Positions 25,890-38,986 of a stretch of 64,000 bases of DNA are shown here, piece after piece. Under the pieces are notes generated by a model. That model was given only the letters and a program-made list of their open reading frames with translations. It did no database searches and was not told the DNA's origin. Each line of letters begins with the position of its first letter. Position 1 is the stretch's first letter. Position numbers and translations under genes: made by a program. This DNA is from Psychroserpens algicola (GTDB lineage Bacteria; Bacteroidota; Bacteroidia; Flavobacteriales; Flavobacteriaceae), in assembly GCF_014526325.1 (NCBI RefSeq), contig NZ_JACNMJ010000002.1:529563-593562 (forward strand). Reading direction: 5' to 3'.

Positions 25890-26273
25890 ATGAAAACATA
25901 TATTCCAATCATTTTACGAATACTTATTGCAATCATCCTTATTCAAACCTTGAGATTTAAATTTACAGCACATCCAGATAGCGTGTATATTTTTACAAAA
26001 GTTGGATTAGAACCTATTGGCAGAATAGGAATTGGCATTGCAGAACTTATCGCAGGATTATTATTGCTTATTAGAAAAACTGCATGGAGTGGTGCTATTT
26101 TAACTTTAGGCATTATTGGTGGAGCAATAGTAATGCATCTAACAACACTAGGAATTGAAATTAATGGAGACAATGGTGTTTTATTTTACACAGCCATAAA
26201 CACTTTTATACTTTCAGTAATTGTGTTGTACATATACAGAAAAGACATTCCGATTATAGGTAAAAAGCTTTAA
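25890..26273 (+). CDS. DoxX-like small membrane protein
   Basis: A 127-residue protein with four membrane helices (about 4-22, 44-61, 66-88 and 98-117), the size and layout of DoxX-like proteins. The second helix carries the family-like run GRIGIGIAELIAGLLLLIRK. The function is uncertain; DoxX-type proteins are often linked to redox or quinone chemistry. It is transcribed alone on the plus strand between two minus-strand membrane genes and overlaps the stop of the downstream one by 4 bp (convergent). Confidence 0.75.
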   Translation: MKTYIPIILRILIAIILIQTLRFKFTAHPDSVYIFTKVGLEPIGRIGIGIAELIAGLLLLIRKTAWSGAILTLGIIGGAIVMHLTTLGIEINGDNGVLFYTAINTFILSVIVLYIYRKDIPIIGKKL

Positions 26274-27016
26274 ACTTCTAAATTTTGTTGATTCTGAGGA
26301 ATAAATGACACAACTTCTTTATGATGCAAACGTGATTGCAAATAATAAAACAAAAATGCCATTACTATAAACAATGAGCACAACAAATTCAAGACATTAA
26401 AATCTTCTGCTACGTAAAAATAAGCCAGTTGTAATATTTCAGAAAACAAAATGCAAATGGATCCAATAAGTAAATTCATTGACTTCTTATCATCTTTCGC
26501 CATATAATACAATAGAGACAAACTCATCAAAATCATGATAACTGCATTATAAGTAAATTCTAATGTATACTGGGAGCTAGTTAGCTCTTCTCTAGTTGTA
26601 TCTGTAACTAAGTACACTACAAAAATACCCAGAACGAGTAAAGACAACGATTGAATAGGAAATTTTGTTACTGCTTTACTCATGTTGATACTCACCAATA
26701 TTCTCGCTATTAAAAAGGTATACGAAAGGATGTAAAGTATATTACCAACATAATAGAAATAGTCAATCTCTTCGCTAAAATCAAAATTTATAACCCAGGT
26801 TATGTAGTTAAAAAATTCTGCGATTGTAAAAAACACCAAAAACATTAGAAATAAGATGTGCTTTTTCTTAACCCTCATCACATAAAACACGATAAGTAGT
26901 ATCATAGCTAGGGTCTTAACACCAGAAGCTTCAATTTCTAAAGCTTGAGATTGTAGTCCTAAAAACAGTATACTTAATAAAATAAGTACAGTCCCTAAAA
27001 TTTTACTTAAATACAT
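26270..27016 (-). CDS. Multi-pass membrane protein related to the one at 24886-25740
   Basis: A 248-residue protein with about eight hydrophobic helices. Its N terminus (MYLSKILGTVLILLSILFLG) is a membrane segment, and FFTIAEFFNYITW in the third helix region corresponds to FLGDACSVFDF of its neighbour. I take the pair to be distant paralogues, possibly YhhN-like. The polar tail ends VSFIPQNQQNLEV. The ATG at 27016 is preferred over the longer open frame to 27058 because the upstream part contains the -7 box TATATTTG (27046-27039). No function can be assigned. Confidence 0.65.
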   Translation of the reverse strand: MYLSKILGTVLILLSILFLGLQSQALEIEASGVKTLAMILLIVFYVMRVKKKHILFLMFLVFFTIAEFFNYITWVINFDFSEEIDYFYYVGNILYILSYTFLIARILVSINMSKAVTKFPIQSLSLLVLGIFVVYLVTDTTREELTSSQYTLEFTYNAVIMILMSLSLLYYMAKDDKKSMNLLIGSICILFSEILQLAYFYVAEDFNVLNLLCSLFIVMAFLFYYLQSRLHHKEVVSFIPQNQQNLEV

Positions 27017-27038
27017 AATTCGTTTCTTAATAGCAAGA

Positions 27039-27046
27039 CAAATATA
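27039..27046 (-). promoter_or_regulatory. -7 box TATATTTG upstream of the second membrane gene
   Basis: A consensus -7 box. It shares the longer string TATATTTGTCTT with the promoter of the related gene at 25740, as if both promoters were duplicated together. Confidence 0.4.
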
Positions 27047-27113
27047 GGTAAAAAACACACCTAAACGAATAAAAATGCATTTAATCGATGAAATTTAACA
27101 TTTTGTAAGATTT

Positions 27114-31430
<4,317 letters not shown>

Positions 31431-31431
31431 T

Positions 31432-32139
31432 ATGCTTTTAGAAATCTGCGCCAACTCATACCAATCTGCAAAACATGCTCAAGATGCTGGAGCTGACCGC
31501 ATAGAACTCTGCAGTGAGTTAGCCGTTGGAGGCATCACGCCAAGTTATGGTGTAATTAAACAAGTAGTTTCTGAATTGGATATTGAAACCTATGTTTTGA
31601 TTAGACCGCGAAGTGGAAACTTTTGCTATTCTGAAAAGGAATTTGAGGTCATTAAAAATGACATTCAAATTTGTAAAACTCTTGGTTGTCATGGCATCGT
31701 TTCAGGTGTTCTTAAAAGTGACAACTCCATTGATATAGAGCGAACTCGAGAACTAATTGAACTTTCAAAACCACTCCCTTTCACCTTTCATCGTGCATTT
31801 GACCTCGTCCAAAATCCGAAGGGAGCCCTAGAACAACTAATCGACCTAGGTGCCAACAGAATTTTAACATCAGGACAACAACACAAAGCCATCGCTGGTA
31901 TTGCATTACTCAAAGCGTTGAAACAACACGCTCAAAACCGAATTATAATTCTAGCTGGAAGTGGCATTTCTTCGGAAAATGCAGCAGCATTCAAAACTGC
32001 AGGTTTAGATGAAATCCACACCTCAGCTTCAGAACTCATTTCAACCGAATATTCTGAATATTTCGGCGATACACCTCAAACTGTTTCAAGCTTAACTGAA
32101 ATTAAAGCCATTTTAAAAGCGATTCGATATGATCTATAG
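31432..32139 (+). CDS. cutC: CutC family protein
   Basis: A 235-residue TIM-barrel protein of the CutC family: MLLEICANSYQSAKHAQDAGADRIELCSEL, then GGITPSYGVI, VLIRPRSGNFCYSE and TFHRAFDL. The family is named for copper homeostasis from E. coli genetics, but its biochemical role is poorly established. Here it is locked between two exoglycosidase genes (1 bp after GH20, 11-bp overlap with GH2), with no copper gene nearby. A sugar-related function looks likelier in this context; that is inference. Confidence 0.9.
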   Translation: MLLEICANSYQSAKHAQDAGADRIELCSELAVGGITPSYGVIKQVVSELDIETYVLIRPRSGNFCYSEKEFEVIKNDIQICKTLGCHGIVSGVLKSDNSIDIERTRELIELSKPLPFTFHRAFDLVQNPKGALEQLIDLGANRILTSGQQHKAIAGIALLKALKQHAQNRIIILAGSGISSENAAAFKTAGLDEIHTSASELISTEYSEYFGDTPQTVSSLTEIKAILKAIRYDL

Positions 32140-34597
32140 AATTTGCTTACTCTTGATACTGACATTTTTAAGTTGTCAGCCGAAACATGACTTACCAATT
32201 ACAATCACTTTAGATAACAACTGGCAATTTAAAGCTGTAAATGATTCCGTTTGGAGGTCGGCAACAGTTCCTGGAAATGTGCATTCCGACTTGCTAGACC
32301 ATCAATTAATCGAGCATCCATTTGTGGGAAATAACGAAGACAGCCAACAATGGATTTCAGAAACCGATTGGGAATACAAAATGACTTTTTCCGTTAGTAA
32401 AGAAACACTAGACAAAAAGCATATAGAACTCAATTTTGATGGTTTAGACACCTATGCTTCCGTCTTTTTAAATGATCGTTTAATTCTGAAAACCGACAAT
32501 GCCTTTAGAGATTTTTCGGTAGATGTTAAATCGGCACTCAATCCTCAAAATGAATTGCGAATACGCTTTGAACGCACTTCTGTTTCCGAAGCAAAAGCAA
32601 AGGAAAAACTAAACTACCAACTTCCTGAAGGCAATCGTATTTTCACCAGAAAAGCACAATTTCAATACGGTTGGGATTGGGGACCAGAATTAAATACTAG
32701 TGGAATTTGGCGACCTGTAACTTTAAGTGCGTGGAATGATTTGAAAATTGACGACATCTATATACATCAACTTACATTAAATGATACACTGTCTAATCTT
32801 CGTATTGAACAAAATTTTAAACTGGATACCGAAAAGAAACTCACCTACGAAATACACGTTAATGACAGCATTCAAAATATAATTGATGTAAATGATGCAA
32901 CACCACAAAAAGAGGTACTCATACAAATCAAAAACCCAAAACGTTGGTGGCCGCACAACTTAGGCGATCCTTATTTATATACTATTAAAGTTGTGGTAAG
33001 AGATGATAAAACAATTCTTGATAGTATGTCGGTAAAAAAAGGACTTAGAACCATCGAACTCGTCACAGAAAAAGACAGCATTGGCGCATCGTTTTACTTT
33101 AAAGTCAATGACCATCCTGTATATATGAAAGGTGCGAATTATATTCCGCAGAACAGCATGCAAAACAAAGTCACAAAGGCGCACTACAACCAACTTTTAG
33201 ACAATGCTGTAGATGCCAATATGAATATGCTTCGGGTTTGGGGAGGTGGCATTTATGAAAACGATATTTTTTACGAATTATGTGATGACAAAGGTATTTT
33301 AATCTGGCAAGATTTTATGTTTGCCTGTGCCATGTATCCAGGCGATGACAACTTTCTTGAAAATGTAACAGCAGAAGCAGCTCAAAATGTAAAACGCTTA
33401 CGTAATCACGCTTCAATTGCGCTATGGTGTGGTAATAATGAAAATTCTGAAGGCTGGCATCGTTGGGGCTGGCAAGCAGACAGAAGCGATGCTGAGAAAG
33501 ATGAAATTTGGAATAACTACCTTAAAGTCTTTGATTCTATATTACCAGAAACCGTTAAGCGTTTGACCGATACAGACTATTGGGAATCCTCTCCAAAATA
33601 CGGTCGTGGCAATCCCAAATACAAAACTGAAGGCGATGCGCACGATTGGTGGATCTGGCATGATGGTTATCCTTTTGAACATTTAGAACAAAATGTTCCG
33701 CGGTTTATGAGTGAGTTTGGATTTCAATCGTTTCCAAGTTATGAAGCAATTCGGTATATCAATCAGAAAGATCGTATAGACATTACTTCGGAAGGCTTTA
33801 AAAATCATCAAAAGCACAGTCGCGGATTTCAGATTATTGACGATTATATGCAGCGTGATTTTCCAGTACCAAATGATTCCGAAGATTACGTCTATGTGAG
33901 TCAGTTGTTACAAGCTTACGGAATTACCAAAGGAATTGAAGCGCATCGTCGAGCGAAACCATATAATATGGGAACGCTCTACTGGCAACTTAACGATTGC
34001 TGGCCAGCAGTATCTTGGTCGAGTATTGATTTCTTCGGCAATTGGAAAGCGCTTCATTATCATGCAAAAAAGAGTTTTGAACCCATTTTAATCACTTCAA
34101 AACTTGAAAACAATACATTAAAAACGTACATCATTAACGATAATTTTGAAGGCATTGGCAATACACTACAGATAGAGATTATGGATTTTAATGGCACCAA
34201 CATTTGGAATACGACAGAACAAGTTTACGTTTCCGCAGATTCTAGTACTTTAAAACACGAACTGGATTTAAATATGCTGAACATGAATAAAAATAATGTT
34301 GTAGTCGTTTCAAAATTCGGTAATCAAACTTCTTATTTTTACTTGGTAAAACCTAAAGATTTACAACTTCATAAAGCACCTATTGAGCAAACGATTTCAA
34401 AAACGACTCAGGGATTCCAAATCACTTTAAAAAGTACTACACTACAAAAAGACGTATATCTTTACACAACTGAAAAAGGACACTTCAGTGATAACTATTT
34501 TGATTTGCTGCCTAATCAAACTATCATGATTGAGTTTGAAACTGACGCTAAAAACTTAAACGATTTGAAGATAAAAACCCTGAATAATTTACTCTAA
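32129..34597 (+). CDS. Beta-mannosidase-like GH2 glycoside hydrolase, lipoprotein
   Basis: An 822-residue GH2 enzyme with lipobox LSC (Cys16). The sugar-binding jelly roll (about 25-200; WQFKAVNDSVWRSATVPGNVHSDL) carries the mannosidase-like QYGWDWGPEL. An immunoglobulin-like domain is followed by a TIM barrel with acid/base Glu438 in CGNNENSEGW and nucleophile Glu529 in FMSEFGFQS. These features match beta-mannosidases, which cleave terminal beta-1,4-mannose as in the N-glycan core. The start overlaps cutC by 11 bp. It would act with the upstream hexosaminidase on complex or high-mannose glycans. Confidence 0.92.
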   Translation: MIYRICLLLILTFLSCQPKHDLPITITLDNNWQFKAVNDSVWRSATVPGNVHSDLLDHQLIEHPFVGNNEDSQQWISETDWEYKMTFSVSKETLDKKHIELNFDGLDTYASVFLNDRLILKTDNAFRDFSVDVKSALNPQNELRIRFERTSVSEAKAKEKLNYQLPEGNRIFTRKAQFQYGWDWGPELNTSGIWRPVTLSAWNDLKIDDIYIHQLTLNDTLSNLRIEQNFKLDTEKKLTYEIHVNDSIQNIIDVNDATPQKEVLIQIKNPKRWWPHNLGDPYLYTIKVVVRDDKTILDSMSVKKGLRTIELVTEKDSIGASFYFKVNDHPVYMKGANYIPQNSMQNKVTKAHYNQLLDNAVDANMNMLRVWGGGIYENDIFYELCDDKGILIWQDFMFACAMYPGDDNFLENVTAEAAQNVKRLRNHASIALWCGNNENSEGWHRWGWQADRSDAEKDEIWNNYLKVFDSILPETVKRLTDTDYWESSPKYGRGNPKYKTEGDAHDWWIWHDGYPFEHLEQNVPRFMSEFGFQSFPSYEAIRYINQKDRIDITSEGFKNHQKHSRGFQIIDDYMQRDFPVPNDSEDYVYVSQLLQAYGITKGIEAHRRAKPYNMGTLYWQLNDCWPAVSWSSIDFFGNWKALHYHAKKSFEPILITSKLENNTLKTYIINDNFEGIGNTLQIEIMDFNGTNIWNTTEQVYVSADSSTLKHELDLNMLNMNKNNVVVVSKFGNQTSYFYLVKPKDLQLHKAPIEQTISKTTQGFQITLKSTTLQKDVYLYTTEKGHFSDNYFDLLPNQTIMIEFETDAKNLNDLKIKTLNNLL

Positions 34598-34598
34598 T

Positions 34599-34625
34599 GT
34601 GCTTCTGAAACAAATTCAGCGTGAT
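34599..34625 (+). repeat. Dispersed palindromic repeat, copy A
   Basis: The core ctgaaacaaattcag, flanked by gtg and tga, aligns base for base with copy B (34956-34982) except for a few changes. It lies between the stops of the convergent GH2 and prmC genes and could also form a weak terminator hairpin. Confidence 0.6.
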
Positions 34626-34638
34626 GTTTTACTGAAAA

Positions 34639-35514
34639 TTAATCCCGCTTTACCGCTTTTAGCATTCGGTCTTTACCAAACAGATCTTGCTTTAATTCGA
34701 TAGCCTTAAAATTGAAAGTTTCCATTAAATCAAGCATTTCCTTTCCGAGGTATTCATTGATTTCAAAATAAAGTACTCCATTAGTTTTAAGCGTTTTTAG
34801 TGCAAACTCACAAATTGCCTTATAAAATTGTAACGGATTCTCATCATCAACAAACAAGGCTGAATGCGGTTCGTTATCTAAAACGTTGGGTTGTATTTCG
34901 GCTTTTTCAAGATTGCGAACATAAGGCGGATTAGAAACAATGATGTCATAATAATGTGATGCTGAAACAAGTTCAGCATGACCCGGATTTAAAATATCGT
35001 CGTGAATAAACTTAATCGTCACATCATTCAATTTTGCATTTTGTTTGGCAATATTTAAAGCACCTTCAGAAATATCTAAGGCGTGAACCTTGGCATTTGG
35101 AAGATTTTTAGCTAAAGAAATTGCAATACATCCAGTTCCAGTGCCAATGTCTAAAATGTTCAGTTGAGATGCATGATTTGGTTTTGAATGATTGGCAAGT
35201 ATCCAATCGACTAACTCTTCGGTTTCAGGACGCGGAATTAAAGTATGTTGATTGACTTTAAAAGGCAAACCATAAAATTCAGTTTCTCCAAGAATATACT
35301 GAATAGGCTCTTCTAATTTCAGCCGATTTAACGCTTCAAAAAAGGGTTGTTCTTTGGTTTTAGTTATACTGTAGTCTGGCTCCAGAACCAAATGAATTCT
35401 ATCCAGTTTTAGATAATGCTCAATCAATAGATTGAAAAATGAATCCACTTCATTATTTCCGTAGATGGCATCTAATTCCTTATGGTAAACAGCTTGAATA
35501 TCTTTTAATCTCAT
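34639..35514 (-). CDS. prmC: Peptide chain release factor glutamine methyltransferase PrmC
   Basis: Methylates the Gln of the GGQ motif in release factors RF1/RF2. The 291-residue protein has the N-terminal helical domain, the SAM site LDIGTGTGCIAISLA (about 121-135) and the catalytic NPPY (195-198). Just before NPPY the segment GHAELVSASH (about 178-187) is encoded by a 27-nt dispersed palindrome and looks like a small in-frame insertion. I start it at the ATG at 35514 (MRLKDIQAVY); the frame to 35541 runs back into the upstream gene. It overlaps the GNAT stop by 4 bp. Confidence 0.94.
   Translation of the reverse strand: MRLKDIQAVYHKELDAIYGNNEVDSFFNLLIEHYLKLDRIHLVLEPDYSITKTKEQPFFEALNRLKLEEPIQYILGETEFYGLPFKVNQHTLIPRPETEELVDWILANHSKPNHASQLNILDIGTGTGCIAISLAKNLPNAKVHALDISEGALNIAKQNAKLNDVTIKFIHDDILNPGHAELVSASHYYDIIVSNPPYVRNLEKAEIQPNVLDNEPHSALFVDDENPLQFYKAICEFALKTLKTNGVLYFEINEYLGKEMLDLMETFNFKAIELKQDLFGKDRMLKAVKRD
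34956..34982 (+). repeat. Dispersed palindromic repeat, copy B, inside prmC
   Basis: Contains tgctgaa-acaag-ttcagca, a perfect 7-bp inverted repeat with a 5-nt loop. It is 27 nt long, so it adds nine codons to prmC without breaking the frame. It matches copies A (34599) and C (53215, opposite strand). Confidence 0.7.
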
Positions 35515-36002
35515 AATTGCTTTGTCATCCAAACACCACAAGAATAATGTCCTGTATTTCCTAAAGGTTCATTTAAGTGCCTAAACCCAAAATCTTCATA
35601 AATATGAATCGCAGCTTTAAGTTGAGATGCCGATTCTAAATAACAAGTATCATAGCCAAAATCTTTAGCCGCTTTTAAGCAAAGTTCAAATAGCTTTTTA
35701 CCAAAACCTTTCCCTCTCACCTTAGGCGAAAAGTACATTTTTTGCAGCTCGCAAATGTTACCTTCAAAATCCTTGAGTTGCTTTATTCCTGCACCACCAA
35801 GCACTTCCTTATCTGTTGCCACGACGTAATACACTTCTCTTTCACCTTGGTAAGATTCGTACATGAATGGTGTTTCAGCATCTTCGTAGGCCGTTCCTTT
35901 TAACGGAATTCCAAATTCTGGAAAGCAGCCTTTAATAACGGCTTCTATTTGCGGATTATCCTCTGGGCGAATTTCTCTAATAACGATATGGTCTTGACTC
36001 AC
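35511..36002 (-). CDS. GNAT family N-acetyltransferase
   Basis: A ~163-residue acetyl-CoA-dependent acyltransferase. It opens IREIRPEDNPQIEAVIKGCFPEFG, then motif A (KMYFSPKVRGKGFGKKLFELCLKAA, acetyl-CoA pyrophosphate loop RGKGFG) and the C-terminal AAIHIYEDFGFRHL. The substrate is unknown. No ATG starts this frame; I prefer the GTG at 36002 because homologues begin close to IREI, although a TTG at 36047 is open as well. It is coupled to prmC by a 4-bp overlap and divergent from the LEA-like lipoprotein gene. Confidence 0.85.
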   Translation of the reverse strand: MSQDHIVIREIRPEDNPQIEAVIKGCFPEFGIPLKGTAYEDAETPFMYESYQGEREVYYVVATDKEVLGGAGIKQLKDFEGNICELQKMYFSPKVRGKGFGKKLFELCLKAAKDFGYDTCYLESASQLKAAIHIYEDFGFRHLNEPLGNTGHYSCGVWMTKQL

Positions 36003-36056
36003 TTTATTATAGTATTTTTGCTGAGGTGAAGATACAGATAAATCCAAATTAAAAAC

Positions 36057-36521
36057 ATGCGAAATGTCCTTTTATTATTAACAGCTTGTATAGCAATTTT
36101 AAGTTGTAGTGTTAAAGAAAAACCAATTTTTATTGCTATTGAAGCTATCGAATTGGTAGAGTCGACCTCTAAAACGGTCACCTTAAAAGCCGATGCTATA
36201 TTTCAAAATCCAAATGACGTTAGTGGTGCGTTAGAAAGTGATGATATTTCGGTATTTGTAAATGATATCAAAGTGGCTCAGGTGTCTTCAGAACAATTTA
36301 AAGTGCCTGCTAAAAAAGAATTTACGATTCCGTTAAAAGTAAAAATGAGCACCGACAGCATCTTAAAACTGAAAGGAACAGACGCTATTGGGAGTCTGTT
36401 AAACAGTCTCTTAAATAAAAAAATTAAAGTCCAATACAAAGGTGACATTATTTATAAAACGCTTGGCTTTTCGTACACCTATCCTATTGATGAAACTGAA
36501 ATGGTAACTATTAAATTTTGA
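36057..36521 (+). CDS. LEA14-like (LEA type 2) lipoprotein
   Basis: A 154-residue lipoprotein with lipobox LSC (Cys17, ILSCSVKEKP). The body is a single beta-sandwich of the LEA-2/WHy type, recognisable by the strand-rich run with the motif DAIFQNPNDVSGALESDD and the partner strand AKKEFTIPLKV. In this family the domain is linked to desiccation or stress in plants; in Bacteroidetes the role is unknown. First gene of a run with ribD, a HAD hydrolase, an EamA transporter and a YigZ-like gene; its TGA stop overlaps the TTG start of ribD. Confidence 0.8.
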   Translation: MRNVLLLLTACIAILSCSVKEKPIFIAIEAIELVESTSKTVTLKADAIFQNPNDVSGALESDDISVFVNDIKVAQVSSEQFKVPAKKEFTIPLKVKMSTDSILKLKGTDAIGSLLNSLLNKKIKVQYKGDIIYKTLGFSYTYPIDETEMVTIKF

Positions 36522-37522
36522 CAATCCACAACACTTACATAAAACGCTGTATAGACATTGCCAAAAACGGATTGGGCACCACAGCTCCAAATCCGATGGT
36601 TGGTGCTGTTATCGCACATAATGACCAGATAATAGGTGAAGGCTATACCAGTGCTTATGGTGGACATCATGCCGAAGTTAATGCTATTAATGCTGTAAAA
36701 GACAAAGCACTACTGAAAGAAGCGACGCTATATGTCACGTTAGAGCCTTGCTCTCATTTTGGAAAAACGCCACCATGCAGTGATTTGATTATCAAACATC
36801 AAATTCCGAATGTGGTGATTGGATGCGTTGATGACAACCCACAAGTTGCAGGTAAAGGTATCGCCAAATTAAAAGCCGCAGGATGCAAAGTGACAGTTGG
36901 TGTTTTAGAACACGAATGTAAAACACATCATAAGCGCTTTTTTACCTTTCATAACAAAAAACGTCCCTATATCATATTAAAATGGGCCGAAACTAATGAT
37001 GGTTTTATAGCACCTGAATCAAAAGACAAAAAACAACCCGTTTGGATTACCAATGAATTTTCCAGACAATTGGTGCATAAATGGCGTGCCGAAGAACAAG
37101 CTATTTTAGTAGGAACCCATACCGTTTTAGAAGATAATCCAAGTTTAACCGTTCGGGATTGGAAAGGAAAAAATCCCATACGTATTGTGATTGATCGCGA
37201 GCTTAAATTGTCAAAAGATCTGGCGATCTTTAATAAAAAAGCTGAAACGCTCGTGATTTCTGATGCTGTAATTGATTTTAATAAACCAATTGCTCAGGAA
37301 ATTTGCTCGTATTTACATGCGCAAGATATCAATTCGGTAATCATCGAAGGAGGCGCAAAAACCCTTCAAACCTTTATAGATGAAAATCTTTGGGATGAAG
37401 CGCGAATTTTCACAGGGAACTCAAATTTTAAAAACGGAATTAAAGCGCCACAATGTTCAGGAAAACTTATTTCCGAAGAAAAAATAATAGAAGACACCTT
37501 AAAAATTTATGTCAACAATTAA
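36518..37522 (+). CDS. ribD: Bifunctional riboflavin deaminase/reductase RibD
   Basis: Converts 2,5-diamino-6-ribosylamino-pyrimidinone 5'-phosphate by deamination and then side-chain reduction, two steps of riboflavin synthesis. In this 334-residue protein the N-terminal deaminase has HAEVNAI and PCSHFGKTPPC (zinc ligands His and two Cys, catalytic Glu). The C-terminal reductase starts at RPYIILKWAETNDGFIA and includes GTHTVLEDNPSLTVRDW. The start codon is TTG, overlapping the previous TGA as TTGA; no earlier or nearby ATG would keep the conserved YIKRCIDIAKNGLGTTAPNPMVG. Confidence 0.94.
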   Translation: MTIHNTYIKRCIDIAKNGLGTTAPNPMVGAVIAHNDQIIGEGYTSAYGGHHAEVNAINAVKDKALLKEATLYVTLEPCSHFGKTPPCSDLIIKHQIPNVVIGCVDDNPQVAGKGIAKLKAAGCKVTVGVLEHECKTHHKRFFTFHNKKRPYIILKWAETNDGFIAPESKDKKQPVWITNEFSRQLVHKWRAEEQAILVGTHTVLEDNPSLTVRDWKGKNPIRIVIDRELKLSKDLAIFNKKAETLVISDAVIDFNKPIAQEICSYLHAQDINSVIIEGGAKTLQTFIDENLWDEARIFTGNSNFKNGIKAPQCSGKLISEEKIIEDTLKIYVNN

Positions 37523-38126
37523 TACCCTTATATTCGATTTTGGAGACGTTTTTATCAACCTCGACAAACAAGGTGCTATGCAAAATGCATTGGACTTATT
37601 TGAACTGGAAGACTTCCCCGAAGAACTCATCGCTATTAACACCTTATACGAACAAGGTTTGATGTCTACGGAGGAATTCTTAGCGTTTTATACCGATAAC
37701 TTTCCAAAGCTGTCAAAATCGCAAATTATTGACGCGTGGAATTTCATACTAAAAGATTTTCCGAAGGAACGCTTAGCCTTTATAAAACAACTGGCTAAAG
37801 ATTCTAATTATAAACTTATTTTATTGAGCAACACCAACGATTTACATATCAGCTGGATCAAGGAACATGTTCCGTTTTATGAAGAATTTAAAGCCTGCTT
37901 TCATGAATTTTATTTATCACACGACATCAACTTAAGAAAACCCAATGCCGATATTTATGAGTTTGTGCTCAACCAAAACCAGCTCCAACCCGAAAATTGT
38001 TTATTTGTTGACGACACCAAAGAAAACACCGACAGCGCTTCTGCTTTAGGTATTCATGTGTGGAATATCGATGAAACACAACAAGATGTGATTGATTTAT
38101 TTGACATTAATAAAACTTTGTTTTGA
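37509..38126 (+). CDS. HAD-superfamily hydrolase
   Basis: A 205-residue Rossmannoid phosphatase of the HAD-IA type. Motif I is FDFGDV (nucleophile Asp), motif II LLSNTND, motif III the Lys in NLRKPNADIYE, and motif IV FVDDTKEN. The helical cap (about 20-90) is small. It is probably a phosphatase acting on a small sugar- or nucleotide-phosphate; in riboflavin operons such enzymes can dephosphorylate the ribD product, which is a testable guess here. It overlaps ribD by 14 bp and couples to the EamA gene through a TTGA overlap. Confidence 0.88.
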   Translation: MSTINTLIFDFGDVFINLDKQGAMQNALDLFELEDFPEELIAINTLYEQGLMSTEEFLAFYTDNFPKLSKSQIIDAWNFILKDFPKERLAFIKQLAKDSNYKLILLSNTNDLHISWIKEHVPFYEEFKACFHEFYLSHDINLRKPNADIYEFVLNQNQLQPENCLFVDDTKENTDSASALGIHVWNIDETQQDVIDLFDINKTLF

Positions 38127-38986
38127 TATACCTTTTACTCAGTATTGTAGCTTCGACGCTCATTTTTATCATTTTTAAATTATTTGACAAGTACAATATA
38201 AATGCACTTCAAGCTATAGTTGTCAATTATTTTTCAGCTTGTTTATTCGGACTCTGGAGTTATGAAGCACCTATTGTTGTTCGTGACATTTTTTCTTCCG
38301 AATGGATTTTTGGTGCTGTTGCTTTAGGTTTTTTGTTTATTACTGTTTTTAATATAATGGCAGTAACAGCACAGCGTAATGGACTTTCAGTGGCTTCGGT
38401 GGCAACCAAAATGAGTGTTATCATCCCTATTGTGTTTGGAGTTTATATGTATCAGGAAAGTGCTGGTTTTCAAAAAATCGCTGGGATACTATTAGCTTTA
38501 ATTGCCGTGTATTTAACCTCGGTAAAACCTAAAACAGCTGAGAATATTGGTAAAAGTTTATGGCTACCTATCTTATTATTTCTAGGCTCTGGAATTATCG
38601 ACACCTCTATTAAATATATAGAGACAACATATTTATCTGAAAATGGAATTCCTGTTTTTTCAGCTACAATATTTGGATTTGCATTCATTATTGGAGTCGT
38701 TACACTTATAATAAAGGCGATGAAGCATCCGATGAAATTGCCGTTAAAAACAATTATAGGTGGCGCGATTTTAGGAATCACCAATTATTTCTCTATTTAT
38801 TATTTGCTGAAAGCACTCAATCATGAAAGTTTAGAAAGTTCAACACTGTTCACTATTAATAATGTCGCTATTATAATGGTATCAACACTTTTAGGCTTGT
38901 TCTTTTTTAAAGAACATGTATCTAAAACAAATTGGTTAGGGATTGTTTTGGCAGTTATATCTATAGGTTTAATAACTTTGGCGTAA
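38123..38986 (+). CDS. EamA/DMT-family transporter
   Basis: A 287-residue inner-membrane protein with ten predicted helices arranged as two EamA repeats (about 1-130 and 145-285). It is typical of drug/metabolite exporters and small-molecule permeases; the substrate is unknown. The start is a TTG overlapping the HAD stop (TTGA). The first Met codon inside the frame is far into the protein, so TTG is likely real. It ends TAATG with the YigZ-like start. Confidence 0.85.
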   Translation: MIYLLLSIVASTLIFIIFKLFDKYNINALQAIVVNYFSACLFGLWSYEAPIVVRDIFSSEWIFGAVALGFLFITVFNIMAVTAQRNGLSVASVATKMSVIIPIVFGVYMYQESAGFQKIAGILLALIAVYLTSVKPKTAENIGKSLWLPILLFLGSGIIDTSIKYIETTYLSENGIPVFSATIFGFAFIIGVVTLIIKAMKHPMKLPLKTIIGGAILGITNYFSIYYLLKALNHESLESSTLFTINNVAIIMVSTLLGLFFFKEHVSKTNWLGIVLAVISIGLITLA

